From Arthrobacter sp. MYb23 (GTDB lineage: Bacteria; Actinomycetota; Actinomycetes; Actinomycetales; Micrococcaceae): 64,000 nucleotides of DNA. Numbering within the stretch: position 1 is the stretch's first letter; each line of letters opens with the position of its first letter. The stretch covers positions 1 through 64,000 of the forward strand of contig NZ_PCPR01000022.1 in assembly GCF_002979775.1 (NCBI RefSeq), written 5' to 3'. This document shows, piece by piece, positions 16,339 through 25,289 of the stretch. The position numbers were made by a program, and so were the translations under genes. Under the pieces are notes generated by a model that saw nothing but the letters and a program-made list of their open reading frames with translations, did not search any database and was not told the origin of the DNA.

Positions 16339-17274
16339 TCAGACGCCGCTCAGCAGCGCGAACAGAACATAGGCTACAGGGGCGGCGAACACGATGGAGT
16401 CCAGGCGGTCCATGACGCCACCGTGGCCGGGCAGGATGCTGCTCATGTCCTTGACGCCAAGTTCGCGCTTGACCATGGACTCCGCGAGATCTCCGGCGGT
16501 TGCTGCGGCCACCATGCCCACGGCCAGGATAAGACCCACCCACCAAGGCCTGTCGAGCAGGAAGATACACGCAAGGACGCCGATCACCATGGCCCCGCCG
16601 ACGGATCCCGCGAAACCTTCCCACGACTTCTTGGGACTGATCTTGGGGGCCATGGGGTGTTTCCCGAAGGAAGCGCCAACGATGTACCCGAACGTGTCAT
16701 TGGAAACCACCAACAACAGCATGGAGGCAATCTGCCATGCGCCTTCGGGGATACCGTCCGGCCAGAAACCCACTGGAGTGGGCCCGCTGGTGGTGTGCAG
16801 GGACAGTGATGCAAAGCTGATGAGGAAAGGAATCCACGCCAGCGTAAAGACACCGGCAAACACGCTCCGCGGCGCTCCCGCGGCACTCTCGATGGAGCGC
16901 CACAGCAGGACGGCCACGGAGCTGGCCGTCATAGTGAAAAGCAAACCTTCAAGCCCACCGAAGTAGGCCGATACCGGCATCACCAGGCTGCCGATCATCA
17001 CGGGAACAATCGGCATCCGGGTCCCCTGCGCCTCAAGCGCCCTGAAAACCTCCCAAACGCCCAGCACCCCGAATGCGGTGGTGAGGAGGACGAAACCCAA
17101 CGGGAGGAACAGCAAGCCGCCCAAAACGGCCAAAAGCATGGCAAGCCCGACGCCGATGGCGGCCGGAAGATTCCGGCCTGCCTTCGGTGTGGGGTTCTTC
17201 CGCACGCGTCTGGCGCGCTGAGGGGTATCGCGTGTCGGGACCCGCTCAGCGGGCGCCGGCTCAGCCTGGTTCAT
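16339..17274 (-). CDS. cdsA: Phosphatidate cytidylyltransferase (CDP-diglyceride synthase)
   Basis: 311 residues, an integral membrane enzyme making CDP-diacylglycerol from phosphatidic acid and CTP. About eight spans follow a basic, Pro-rich N-terminal tail. The C-terminal family signature is complete: SMVKRELGVKDM followed by PGHGGVMDRLDS. Its ATG overlaps the frr stop (TGATG). The order frr-cdsA is common in bacteria and links translation genes to phospholipid synthesis. Confidence 0.95.
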   Translation of the reverse strand: MNQAEPAPAERVPTRDTPQRARRVRKNPTPKAGRNLPAAIGVGLAMLLAVLGGLLFLPLGFVLLTTAFGVLGVWEVFRALEAQGTRMPIVPVMIGSLVMPVSAYFGGLEGLLFTMTASSVAVLLWRSIESAAGAPRSVFAGVFTLAWIPFLISFASLSLHTTSGPTPVGFWPDGIPEGAWQIASMLLLVVSNDTFGYIVGASFGKHPMAPKISPKKSWEGFAGSVGGAMVIGVLACIFLLDRPWWVGLILAVGMVAAATAGDLAESMVKRELGVKDMSSILPGHGGVMDRLDSIVFAAPVAYVLFALLSGV

Positions 17275-17831
17275 CAGACCTCGAGCAGCTCGGCTTCCTT
17301 GCGCTTGAGCAGCTCGTCGATGCCGTCAACGTGCTGCTTGGTCAGGGCGTCGAGTTCCTTCTCAGCGCGTGCACCCTCATCTTCTCCGGCTTCGCCGTCC
17401 TTGACGAGCTTGTCCAGGGAATCCTTGGCTTTGCGGCGGATGCTGCGGATGGAAACCTTGGCGTCCTCACCCTTGCCCTTGACGATCTTCACGTACTCCT
17501 TGCGGCGCTCCTTGGTGAGCTCCGGGATGGTCACGCGGATGACGTTGCCGTCGTTGGATGGGTTGGCGCCAACCTCGGAGTCGCTCAGGGCCTTCTCGAT
17601 GTCACGCAATGCGGTCTTGTCGTAAGGGGTGATCAGGATGGTGCGGGCATCCGGCACACCGAAGGAGGCCAGCTGCTGCAGCGGAGTAGGTGTGCCGTAG
17701 TACTCGACGATCACCTTGTTGTAGAGGGCGGGGTTGGCCCGGCCAGTACGGATCGAGGCGAAATCGTCCTTGGCTACCTCCACCGCCTTGTCCATCTTCT
17801 CGCCGGCTTCGAGCAAGGTCTCTTCGATCAC
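17274..17831 (-). CDS. frr: Ribosome recycling factor
   Basis: 185 residues, full length. It splits the post-termination ribosome together with EF-G. Typical features are the N-terminal MDKAVEVAKDDFASIRTGRANP and PTPLQQLASFGVPDARTI and the helical C-terminal hairpin ending in LDELLKRKEAELLEV-like sequence. It starts with GTG, preceded by GAGGAGAAA. A small ATCCGCC/GGCGGAT hairpin lies between pyrH and frr at about 17888-17907. Confidence 0.97.
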   Translation of the reverse strand: MIEETLLEAGEKMDKAVEVAKDDFASIRTGRANPALYNKVIVEYYGTPTPLQQLASFGVPDARTILITPYDKTALRDIEKALSDSEVGANPSNDGNVIRVTIPELTKERRKEYVKIVKGKGEDAKVSIRSIRRKAKDSLDKLVKDGEAGEDEGARAEKELDALTKQHVDGIDELLKRKEAELLEV

Positions 17832-17932
17832 GGGTTTCTCCTCAGAAATAGTTGCTGCCCAACTTCAGGCGGCAATGCACAGTAAAGATCCGCCACCAGG
17901 GGCGGATGGTCCTAGAAATATCCTAGCCCTTG

Positions 17933-18670
17933 CTAGGGAGTAACCAGGGTTCCCAGCGTTTCGCCGAGGATGGCACGGGTAACGTTGCCCTCGCCTTCCA
18001 TGCCGAAGACCACCATGGACAGGCTGTTGTCCTTGCACATGGTCATTGCGGTCTGGTCCATCACCCGGATGTCACGGCGCAGGGCGTCGTCGTAGCTGAG
18101 GACATCCAGTTTCTCCGCCAGCGGATCCTTTTTGGGATCTGCGGTGTAGACGCCGTCCACTCCGCTCTTGGCCATGAGAACCACGTCGGCGTGCACTTCA
18201 AGGGCACGCTGCGCCGCAACGGTGTCCGTGGAGAAGTAGGGCAGCCCGGCACCCGCACCGAAAATGACCACGCGTCCCTTTTCCATGTGGCGGATGGCGC
18301 GGCGCGGGATGTAGGCCTCTGCAACCTGGCCCATGGTAATGGCGCTCTGGACGCGGGTTTCCACCCCGGCTTGCTCCAGGAAGTCCTGCAGGGCCAGGCA
18401 GTTCATCACGGTGCCCAGCATGCCCATGTAATCGGCGCGGGAGCGGTCCATACCGCTTTGCGACAGTTCGGCGCCGCGGAAGAAGTTACCCCCGCCTACA
18501 ACGATTGCCACTTCTACTTCGGTGACCGCGGCCGCGATCTGCTTGGCGATGGCGCGCACTGTCTCAGGATCGACGCCGAGCTTGCCTCCGCCGATGACCT
18601 CGCCGGAAAGTTTCAGAAGTACACGTCGACGGGTCTTCTCGGGCTGGATAGCAGTGTTGACGGTTTCCAT
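17933..18670 (-). CDS. pyrH: UMP kinase
   Basis: 245 residues, the hexameric bacterial uridylate kinase (UMP + ATP to UDP). The amino-acid kinase fold motifs are clear: RRVLLKLSGEVIGGG at the N-terminus, VVGGGNFFRG, the FGAGAGLPYFSTDT loop and KSGVDGVYTADP. The start at 18670 was chosen because a longer in-frame extension to 18775 would run through the terminator of tsf. It lies between tsf and frr in the standard order. Confidence 0.96.
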   Translation of the reverse strand: METVNTAIQPEKTRRRVLLKLSGEVIGGGKLGVDPETVRAIAKQIAAAVTEVEVAIVVGGGNFFRGAELSQSGMDRSRADYMGMLGTVMNCLALQDFLEQAGVETRVQSAITMGQVAEAYIPRRAIRHMEKGRVVIFGAGAGLPYFSTDTVAAQRALEVHADVVLMAKSGVDGVYTADPKKDPLAEKLDVLSYDDALRRDIRVMDQTAMTMCKDNSLSMVVFGMEGEGNVTRAILGETLGTLVTP

Positions 18671-18745
18671 GGTGCCTTCCCGTTGGTGGACTCTGGCTAG
18701 ATTATCGTGCTGTGGGTCCGCGCAGGTACTACCCGGACGGGTGCA

Positions 18746-18780
18746 TGAAAAAGGGGCGGCCACCGAAGTGACCACCCCTT
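18746..18780 (-). terminator. Intrinsic terminator with UUCG tetraloop after tsf
   Basis: On the minus strand AAGGGGTGGTCAC and GTGGCCGCCCCTT (two G-U pairs) close a C(UUCG)G tetraloop and are followed by a T-run. It lies directly after the tsf stop, so rpsB-tsf transcription probably ends or is attenuated here before pyrH. Confidence 0.88.
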
Positions 18781-18791
18781 CTCACGTAGTA

Positions 18792-19628
18792 CTAGTTTCC
18801 GACGCGGAAACGGGTTACTGCGGTTGCCTTGACGCCGGCTTCTTCGAGGACCTGTGCAACAGTCTTCTTGGAATCCTTGGCGAATGCCTGGTCAACCAGA
18901 ACTTCACCCTTGTAGAAGCCCGTCACGCGGCCTTCCACGATCTTGGAAAGAGCAGCTTCGGGCTTGCCTTCAGCCTTTGCGGTCTCTTCCGCGATGCGGC
19001 GCTCGGACTCGACCAATTCGGCCGGGACGTCGTCACGGGTCAGGTAGTTCGGAGCCATGGCTGCAACGTGCACAGCGATGTCGTGTGCAGCGGTGGAAGC
19101 GGCTTCGCCTTCACCGTCAACAGCGAACAGCACGCCAACCTGGGCCGGGAGGTCCTTGGACGTCTTGTGCAGGTAGGCGTCAACCGTGGTGCCCTCAACG
19201 CGGGAGATACGGCGGACAACAACCTTCTCGCCGAGGACTGCGCCCTCTTCGACAACAACCTCGGACAACGGCTTGCCGTCAACCTCGGTGGCCAGCAGGG
19301 TTTCGAGGTCGGCTGCGCCGGATTCGACTGCAACGTTGAGAACCTTGTCAGCCAGCTGGATGAACTTGTCAGCCTTGGCAACGAAGTCAGTCTCGCAGTT
19401 GACCTCGATCATTACGCCGACGCCGCCGTTGACCTTGGCAGCAACCAGGCCTTCAGCAGTGGAACGGCCTTCGCGCTTGGTAGCGCCCTTGAGGCCCTTG
19501 ATGCGGATGATCTCGATGGCCTTCTCGGCGTCACCGTTGGCTTCGTCAAGAGCCTTCTTGACGTCCATCATGCCGGCGCCAGTGCGCTCGCGCAGGGCCT
19601 TGATGTCAGCAGCAGTGTAGTTCGCCAT
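18792..19628 (-). CDS. tsf: Translation elongation factor Ts
   Basis: 278 residues, the guanine nucleotide exchange factor for EF-Tu. The N-terminal UBA-like domain (ALRERTGAGMMDVKKALDEA) is followed by the EF-Ts core with the signature EVNCETDFVAK. It is co-oriented with rpsB upstream, the near-universal arrangement, and is closed by a strong terminator. Confidence 0.97.
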   Translation of the reverse strand: MANYTAADIKALRERTGAGMMDVKKALDEANGDAEKAIEIIRIKGLKGATKREGRSTAEGLVAAKVNGGVGVMIEVNCETDFVAKADKFIQLADKVLNVAVESGAADLETLLATEVDGKPLSEVVVEEGAVLGEKVVVRRISRVEGTTVDAYLHKTSKDLPAQVGVLFAVDGEGEAASTAAHDIAVHVAAMAPNYLTRDDVPAELVESERRIAEETAKAEGKPEAALSKIVEGRVTGFYKGEVLVDQAFAKDSKKTVAQVLEEAGVKATAVTRFRVGN

Positions 19629-19667
19629 GTGAACCCCTCTGTCTAGAAATTTTGTGTGTTTACGGAC

Positions 19668-19708
19668 TGACAGGACGGCAGCCCACCGTGTGAGCCGCCA
19701 TCCTGTCA
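19668..19708 (-). terminator. rpsB-tsf intergenic hairpin
   Basis: On the minus strand TGACAGGATGGC pairs with GCCGTCCTGTCA (one G-U wobble) over a ~17-base loop. It lies between rpsB and tsf and has no T-run after it, so it is more likely an RNA-processing site or partial attenuator than a full terminator. Confidence 0.5.
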
Positions 19709-19750
19709 GTTGCCCCCGACGCAGTCTCCAGCGTCAGGGAAGGTCCAGAT

Positions 19751-20638
19751 TTACTTGGCTTCTTCGGCTTCGCCGGCTGCAGCTTCAGTTGCTGCGGGAG
19801 CCTCAGCAACGGGAGCCTCAGCTGCGGGAGCTTCTGCTGCCGGAGCCTCGGTTGCCGCTGCTTCTTCAGCCTTGCTGCCTTCGAGGAGCTCGCGCTCCCA
19901 CTCAGCCAGCGGCTCTTCCGGAGCTTCGGTGGTGCCCGTTGCGCGCTGGTTGCGGGCGATAAGGCCCTCAGCTACGGCGTCGGCAACAACGCGGGTGAGC
20001 AGGTTGACGGAGCGGATGGCGTCGTCGTTACCCGGGATCGGGAAGTCAACTTCGTCGGGGTCGCAGTTGGTGTCTAGGATGGCAACAACCGGGATGTTCA
20101 GCTTCTTGGCTTCGTCAACAGCAAGGTGTTCCTTCTTGGTGTCAACAACCCAGAGAACCGAGGGAGCCTTGGTCAGGTTGCGGATACCACCGAGGTTGGA
20201 CTCAAGCTTGGTGAGTTCACGCTTGAGGAGCAGGAGCTCCTTCTTGGTGTAAGCCGAACCGGCGACGTCGTCGAAGTTGATCTCTTCGAGTTCCTTCATG
20301 CGCTGGATACGCTTGGCGACGGTCTGGAAGTTGGTGAGCATACCGCCCAACCAACGCTGGTTGACGTACGGCTGGCCAACGCGGGTAGCCTGCTCGGCAA
20401 TTGCTTCCTGAGCCTGCTTCTTGGTGCCAACGAACAGGACGGTGCCGCCGTGGGCGACAGTAGCCTTAACGAACTCGTAGGCGCGGTCGATGTAAGACAG
20501 CGACTGCTGAAGGTCAATAATGTAGATGCCGTTGCGCTCCGTGAAGATGAAGCGCTTCATCTTCGGGTTCCAACGACGGGTCTGGTGTCCAAAGTGGACG
20601 CCGCTGTCAAGCAGCTGGCGCATAGTTACGACGGGCAT
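19751..20638 (-). CDS. rpsB: 30S ribosomal protein S2
   Basis: 295 residues. The S2 core (about 1-235) begins MPVVTMRQLLDSGVHFGHQTR and holds the expected FIFTERNGIYIIDLQ and VVDTKKEHLAVDEAKKLNIP segments. The last ~50 residues are an Ala/Glu/Pro-rich extension built of EAPAAEAPAA-like repeats, commonly seen in actinobacterial S2 proteins. AAGGAG lies eight bases before the ATG. It is the first gene of the rpsB-tsf unit. Confidence 0.97.
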   Translation of the reverse strand: MPVVTMRQLLDSGVHFGHQTRRWNPKMKRFIFTERNGIYIIDLQQSLSYIDRAYEFVKATVAHGGTVLFVGTKKQAQEAIAEQATRVGQPYVNQRWLGGMLTNFQTVAKRIQRMKELEEINFDDVAGSAYTKKELLLLKRELTKLESNLGGIRNLTKAPSVLWVVDTKKEHLAVDEAKKLNIPVVAILDTNCDPDEVDFPIPGNDDAIRSVNLLTRVVADAVAEGLIARNQRATGTTEAPEEPLAEWERELLEGSKAEEAAATEAPAAEAPAAEAPVAEAPAATEAAAGEAEEAK

Positions 20639-21045
20639 GCCGACGCTCCTTCCGGCAGGTCATTCATGAGAGAGCCCAAGGGGCTGCTCTTACCCTGCCA
20701 ATAGTTGACGGTTGTTTAGCCTTTGCCCGGATGGGCGTGGCTCCTGGCATCCATTGCACTTCTCATCCGGCATGGAGCCTAAGCTCGACCGGACCGCAAG
20801 AGGCGCAATCCCCCGCAGCACAAAACCATGAGGCTTCGCTGGTGGAGGGCTGGATACGCGTAGTCAGCCTGGGACCCTCACATATCTGAATGAGACATGC
20901 TCCTGAACAAGCTTGAGGGCACAGCAAACTGCTCCACCAAGTGTACTACAGCGACCCCACCGGTTTGACCGCCGGAACCCAGGCGTTGTCCACATACGGC
21001 ACCCGGCGCATCGCGTCGCGGGAGTTGTCAGGAAAAGCTGATTCC
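20639..21045. promoter_or_regulatory. Divergent intergenic region upstream of rpsB and the M23 gene
   Basis: A 407-base gap with no supported gene. On the minus strand TTGTTC and AGATAT are 17 bases apart near 20885-20915 and could be a promoter for rpsB. This would give the message a leader of over 200 bases, in which a small AGAGC/GCTCT hairpin near 20670-20692 precedes the ribosome binding site. These calls are by eye and weak. Confidence 0.35.
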
Positions 21046-21540
21046 ATGACCGTTGCGAAGCTCACCTTGACCGCCCTGCTTGCTGCCACCCTCTTTGCCG
21101 GCAGCGCAAGCGCCCCTGCGCCGGCCTCGGCTTCGTGGAGCTGGCCCCTCCCCCCCAAGCCTTCGGTCCTGCGGACGTTTGACCCGCCTGACAAACCGTG
21201 GCTCAGCGGGCATCGGGGCGTGGATTTAGGGCCGACGTCCGACGGAGCTCCGGTCACCGCGCCGTCGGATGGCGTGGTGGCGTTTGCCGGCGTCGTGGTG
21301 GACCGACCCGTACTGACGATCGATCACGGCGATGGCCTCAAGAGCAGTTTCGAGCCGGTGACCAGTGAACTCAAAGCCGGTGACGCCGTGCGCAAGGGGC
21401 AGGTTATCGGCACCACGGATCCCGGCCACTGCAGCAGCGCCCCGTGCCTGCACTGGGGCGTGCGGCGCGGCGAGGACTACGTCAATCCGTTGGGCTTCGT
21501 GGAAGACCTGCGGCCGTCCATCCTACTGCCGCTCCATTGA
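21046..21540 (+). CDS. Secreted M23-family peptidase (LytM-like)
   Basis: 164 residues. A signal peptide (hydrophobic LTLTALLAATLFAG, then an Ala/Pro-rich cleavage region at about residues 25-30) is followed by a single LytM/M23 domain with the zinc and catalytic motifs HRGVDLG and CLHWGVR. Such domains cut glycine-containing or stem-peptide bonds of peptidoglycan. It is short for the family, with no extra cell-wall binding domain. ATG 21046 was chosen because it starts the signal peptide, with AGGAAA upstream. An in-frame upstream extension to 20941 has no signal-peptide character. Confidence 0.85.
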   Translation: MTVAKLTLTALLAATLFAGSASAPAPASASWSWPLPPKPSVLRTFDPPDKPWLSGHRGVDLGPTSDGAPVTAPSDGVVAFAGVVVDRPVLTIDHGDGLKSSFEPVTSELKAGDAVRKGQVIGTTDPGHCSSAPCLHWGVRRGEDYVNPLGFVEDLRPSILLPLH

Positions 21541-21596
21541 TCCTCACCAGACCCGAGTGCCCGCCACGCCTGCACTGGTTCCAGACGATCGCCGAA

Positions 21597-22787
21597 CTAT
21601 ACGATCGCCGAAACGCCCGTGATGGCCCGGCCGGTCACCAAGGTGTTGATTTCGTGCGTGCCCTCGTAGGAGTAAATAGCCTCTGCGTCGGAGAAAATCT
21701 TGGCCATTCCATAGTCCGTGACGATTCCGTTGCCACCCAGGATGCTGCGTCCCAGGGCGACGCTCTCGCGCATGCGTGCTGTTGTGAACGCCTTGGCTAG
21801 AGCCGACTGTTCATCCTTGGCCACGCCCGCGTCTTCGAGTTGGGCCAGACGAACCATCATGCCCATGGAAGCCACGGTGTTACCGAGGATCTGAACCAGC
21901 TGATTTTGCACCAGCTGGAAAGCCGCCAGCGGCCGCCCGAACTGCTGGCGTTCCACGGCGTACTGACGGGCGACATCAAAGGCCGCCATCTGCAGCCCAA
22001 CGGCCTGCCAGGCTACTGCCAGGCGGGTCACCTTGAGGACCTTGTTGGTATCGCGGAAGCTGTTGCCGTTGGCAAGCTTGAAGAAGTCGGGCACCACCAC
22101 GTTGTCCAGAACGATGTCCGCATTCTGCACCGTACGCAGGGAGATCTTGTTCTCAATCTTGGTGGCCGAGTAGCCCGGCAAGGTGGTGTCCACCAGGAAG
22201 GCCTTGACCTGGTTGTCAGCCACATCCTTGGCGTAGATGACCACCCAGTCGGAAAACGTGGCGTTGCCGATCCAGCGCTTGGCGCCGTTGAGAATCCAGG
22301 TGTCGCCGTCGCGCTTGGCGGTGGTGCGCGTTCCACCCGCCACGTCCGAGCCACCCAAGGGCTCGGTCAGCCCGAAAGCGCCGATCTTTTTCAGGGAGTA
22401 AATGTCCGGCAGCCAGGCATCCTTCTGTTCCTGCGATGCGAGGGCCTCGATCGAACCCGTGAACAGGCCGTCGTGCACGCCCATAAACGTGGCAATCGAA
22501 GCATCAGCGCGTGTCACTTCAGCGTGGAGCATGCCGGCGAACAGGTTGGAGTACCCCTGACGACGAACGGGGCTGACCAGATCCAGTTCGCCAAGCTTGG
22601 GAATCAGGTCCATCGGGAACTCACCACGGTTCCAGAAGTCCACGGCAATGGGCTTGACTTCGCGGGCAAGGAATTCCCGGACTTCTGCCAGGCGGTCCCG
22701 CTCTTTCCCTGTCAGCATCTGCTCAAAGGCGTAAAAGTCGCCATCGGCATACGGAAGGTTGGTGGCATCGAATGCAGCGTTGGACAT
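21597..22787 (-). CDS. Acyl-CoA dehydrogenase, glutaryl-CoA dehydrogenase-like
   Basis: 396 residues, an FAD flavoenzyme of the acyl-CoA dehydrogenase superfamily. Features are the substrate/FAD segment FGLTEPLGGSDVAGGT, the WILNGAKRWIGNA loop, RQQFGRPLAAFQLVQ and the C-terminal YSYEGTHEINTL, whose glutamate is the expected catalytic base. The EGTHE position and overall layout resemble glutaryl-CoA dehydrogenases and related short-chain enzymes. AAGGAG seven bases upstream fixes the start at 22787. It is a single gene; the substrate is not certain. Confidence 0.88.
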   Translation of the reverse strand: MSNAAFDATNLPYADGDFYAFEQMLTGKERDRLAEVREFLAREVKPIAVDFWNRGEFPMDLIPKLGELDLVSPVRRQGYSNLFAGMLHAEVTRADASIATFMGVHDGLFTGSIEALASQEQKDAWLPDIYSLKKIGAFGLTEPLGGSDVAGGTRTTAKRDGDTWILNGAKRWIGNATFSDWVVIYAKDVADNQVKAFLVDTTLPGYSATKIENKISLRTVQNADIVLDNVVVPDFFKLANGNSFRDTNKVLKVTRLAVAWQAVGLQMAAFDVARQYAVERQQFGRPLAAFQLVQNQLVQILGNTVASMGMMVRLAQLEDAGVAKDEQSALAKAFTTARMRESVALGRSILGGNGIVTDYGMAKIFSDAEAIYSYEGTHEINTLVTGRAITGVSAIV

Positions 22788-22866
22788 ATTCGCTCCTTCA
22801 AGGGTGGTCACCTGCGACCAAGACTAAGTTACTGATGAGTAACATACCGCACTGACAGGGGAACGC

Positions 22867-22909
22867 AAAAGAGCCGTGGCCGACGAAGATGAATCGTCGG
22901 CCACGGCTC
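22867..22909 (-). terminator. Terminator of the CAU tRNA
   Basis: A perfect 16-bp stem (22871-22886 with 22894-22909; arms GAGCCGTGGCCGACGA and its complement) with a 7-base loop, followed on the minus strand by TTTTG. It lies directly after the tRNA. Confidence 0.88.
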
Positions 22910-22921
22910 CTGTGTGAAATG

Positions 22922-22995
22922 TAGGGCTACTCGGACTTGAACCGAGGACCTTAGGATTATGAGTCCCGCGCTCTAACCAGCTGAGCTATAGCCCC
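22922..22995 (-). tRNA. tRNA with CAU anticodon (Ile2 or elongator Met)
   Basis: A 74-nt cloverleaf: acceptor GGGGCTA/TAGCCCT, D-arm GCTC..GAGC, anticodon loop CTCATAA (anticodon CAU), T-arm CTCGG-TTCAAGT-CCGAG and discriminator A. CCA is not encoded. The first acceptor pair is G-U, and the top of the anticodon stem has a C-A mismatch. A CAU anticodon can be elongator Met or, with lysidine, Ile2 reading AUA. The GGGGCTATAGCTCAG start resembles actinobacterial tRNA-Ile, so Ile2 is my slight preference. Confidence 0.9.
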
Positions 22996-23079
22996 TTGAT
23001 GCCCGGTCCGGCCACCGCAAAGCAGCAGTTCCGGGCAAAGCACTCCAGCAATTCTAATAGCTGCCAGGGAGTGCTTTTG

Positions 23080-24276
23080 TCACACCACCATGTCCTCGTA
23101 CGTGGCGCCACGGTAGAGGTCCTCAAAGGTCTGAAGAGTGCCATTGATGCTGTGCGGCTCCACCATCTCACGGCTCAGCTTGCCCATTGCCTCAAGCTCG
23201 TCCTGGGGAAGCCCCACCAGCTGGGTGATCCTGCCCGCGAGCTCGTCGCTGTCATTGGGGGTGAAAAGGTAGCCGTTCTCGCCGTCCCGGACCAAATGCG
23301 GCAGCGCCATGGCGTTGGCCAGCAGCACCGGAGTGGAAGCTGACATGGCTTCCAAAGTCACCAGCGACTGAAGCTCGGCCGTTCCGGGCATGCAGAAGAT
23401 ATCGGCCTTGATGTACGCCTCCCGCAGGTCCTCGTCGCTGGCCAGGCCGAGGAAGCTCACCCGGTCACCCAGCCCAAGCTTCGCCACCTGGGCCTCAAGG
23501 GCAGTGCGGACTTCGCCGCCGCCCACGATTTCCAGGTTCACATTGAGTTCGCGAGGAGTCTTCGCCACGGCATCAATCAGCACGTCAATGTGCTTTTCTT
23601 CGGCAAGCCGGCCGACAAACAGGACGGTGGGGTTGGCATGCGGCTCGATGACTTCACCAGGCTGCAGCTCGTAAGCGGATGAGTCGATGCCGTTGGAAAG
23701 AGGCAGGACCTTACGCAGGAATGCGTGCTGGTGCATGGCCTTGGCAGCGAGCGGCGTCGGCGTAGTGACCACGTCCGCCTGCCCCATGACCTTGCCCATG
23801 TCCTTCCATGAAATCCGGCCAACTATGTCCTTGAACCACCGCGGGAACGGAAGGAACGGGTTGAGGTTCTCGGGCATGAAGTGGTTGGTGGCCACAATCC
23901 GGATACCGCGCTTTACAGCCTCGTAGAGGACGTGTTCGCCGATCATGTAGTGGCTCTGGATGTGAACAACGTCCGGTTGGACCTTGTCGAAAAGAAGGCT
24001 GATTTCCTTCTTGATTTCCCACGGGAAGCAGATTCGGAAGTACTCGTGGGTGAAGACGCCATGGGAGCGGAGCCGGTGGACTGTGGCTTCGTCGCGGAAC
24101 TCGGTGTAGCTCTTGCCCGTGTCCGGACGGCAGGCCAGGACGTGGACGTTGTGCCCGCGTGCCGTCATCCCCTTGGCCAGGCGGTAGCCGAACTGGGCAG
24201 CACCGTTGACGTGCGGCGGGTAGGTGTCCGCGGCAATCAGCAGAGTGAGGGGTTTGTTGGTGTCGGGAATGGTCAC
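23080..24276 (-). CDS. GT4-family glycosyltransferase
   Basis: 398 residues, a GT-B fold retaining glycosyltransferase. The N-terminal half has the acceptor-side loop DTYPPHVNGAAQFGYRLAKG and a histidine-rich segment VVHIQSHYMIGEH. The C-terminal half has FVGRLAEEKHIDVLIDA and the nucleotide-sugar site (GTAELQSLVTLEAMSASTPV, with the E-x7-E pattern). The best comparison is with lipid-directed GT4 enzymes (phosphatidylinositol mannosyl- or diacylglycerol glucosyltransferases), fitting the nearby phospholipid gene, but donor and acceptor are not determined. Start GTG 24276 has AGGAG upstream. Confidence 0.88.
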   Translation of the reverse strand: MTIPDTNKPLTLLIAADTYPPHVNGAAQFGYRLAKGMTARGHNVHVLACRPDTGKSYTEFRDEATVHRLRSHGVFTHEYFRICFPWEIKKEISLLFDKVQPDVVHIQSHYMIGEHVLYEAVKRGIRIVATNHFMPENLNPFLPFPRWFKDIVGRISWKDMGKVMGQADVVTTPTPLAAKAMHQHAFLRKVLPLSNGIDSSAYELQPGEVIEPHANPTVLFVGRLAEEKHIDVLIDAVAKTPRELNVNLEIVGGGEVRTALEAQVAKLGLGDRVSFLGLASDEDLREAYIKADIFCMPGTAELQSLVTLEAMSASTPVLLANAMALPHLVRDGENGYLFTPNDSDELAGRITQLVGLPQDELEAMGKLSREMVEPHSINGTLQTFEDLYRGATYEDMVV

Positions 24277-24307
24277 GTGGAGAACTCCTGATGGTCACGG
24301 TGCGGAC

Positions 24308-24328
24308 AGCACTGCTTGTGGCAGTGCT
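24308..24328 (-). terminator. Intergenic hairpin between DMT and GT4 genes
   Basis: AGCACTGC and GCAGTGCT form a perfect 8-bp stem over TTGTG, and an outer TGCGGAC / GTCCGCA pair (24301-24307 with about 24346-24353) may extend it. There is no T-run, so it is a weak terminator or an RNA structure before the GT4 message. Confidence 0.35.
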
Positions 24329-24371
24329 GCGGTGTCGCCGGGTTGCCGTCCGCAATAGCGGGGGCGCAAGG

Positions 24372-25289
24372 TCAAGCTTTGCCTTGGGCCTTCCGGCTGG
24401 CAGCCGCCTTCGCGTCCTTCTTGCGTTTGGTGACTTCCGGATGGTGCCGGCTCAGGGCAATAACCCCCACGATAGCAAGCGTAGCGGCCGCGGCCATGGC
24501 GATGGCCATCACGGCGTGGACGTCGGGACGAAGCTCACCAAGGATCACAATGCCGATTGCGATGCCCACCATGGGGTCGATCACGGTCAGGCCTGCGATC
24601 ACCAGATCCGGCGGACCACCGGAATAGGCACTCTGGACAAACCAGGAACCCAGGCCCCCGGCAGCCACAATTGCCACGAGCGTGTACCACTGGACATTGA
24701 GCAGGAACAGGCCATTGGGGTCCAGCAGATGCTTTCCGATGATGCGGGTCAGGACGGCAACAAAGCCAAACAGGACACCGGCGCCCAAAATGTAAATGAA
24801 GGCGCTCATGCGGTGTTTGAACATAACGGCCAGAGCTCCAAAAATGCCCACGGCAAGAGCCAGGAGGAGAACAATCGTCAGTTCGTCGTCGCTATTGACG
24901 TGGTGGTTCTCCTGCGTGACATTGACGGCAAGGAGCACGAACAGCGCCGATCCCGTGACACAGGCGCTGATGGCCACCACGGTTGCACGGTTGATGCTCA
25001 GGCCCTGGTCCTTGGCGTTAACCACCGTGGTGATAACAAGCGCAATGGCACCAATCGGCTGCACCACTGTGAGGGGCGCGGAAACCAGTGCGATCGCGTT
25101 CATCACCATTCCGAGTGCAAGGAACAACAGTCCGAGCATCCAGCGCGGATTACGCAGCAGCCGCAGGAACCCGTTGGAACTCAGCGCCAAGCCACCAGTA
25201 TCGGCTTTCACGGCGCTGCCCTGCCTCTGGGCGCCGATGGCAAGGAAGAAGGCACCAAGTACCGCGAGAAAAACCGCCAGCCAGACCAT
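24372..25289 (-). CDS. DMT-family transporter
   Basis: 305 residues with about nine or ten membrane spans in the drug/metabolite transporter superfamily layout (two five-span halves; APLTVVQPIGAIALVI in the first, LTVIDPMVGIAIGIVILGE in the second). It ends in a Lys/Ala-rich cytoplasmic tail. Its ATG overlaps the stop of the CDP-alcohol phosphatidyltransferase (TGATG), so the two are coupled. The substrate is unknown; NIPA-like magnesium carriers and lipid-linked sugar flippases also belong to this superfamily. Confidence 0.82.
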   Translation of the reverse strand: MVWLAVFLAVLGAFFLAIGAQRQGSAVKADTGGLALSSNGFLRLLRNPRWMLGLLFLALGMVMNAIALVSAPLTVVQPIGAIALVITTVVNAKDQGLSINRATVVAISACVTGSALFVLLAVNVTQENHHVNSDDELTIVLLLALAVGIFGALAVMFKHRMSAFIYILGAGVLFGFVAVLTRIIGKHLLDPNGLFLLNVQWYTLVAIVAAGGLGSWFVQSAYSGGPPDLVIAGLTVIDPMVGIAIGIVILGELRPDVHAVMAIAMAAAATLAIVGVIALSRHHPEVTKRKKDAKAAASRKAQGKA

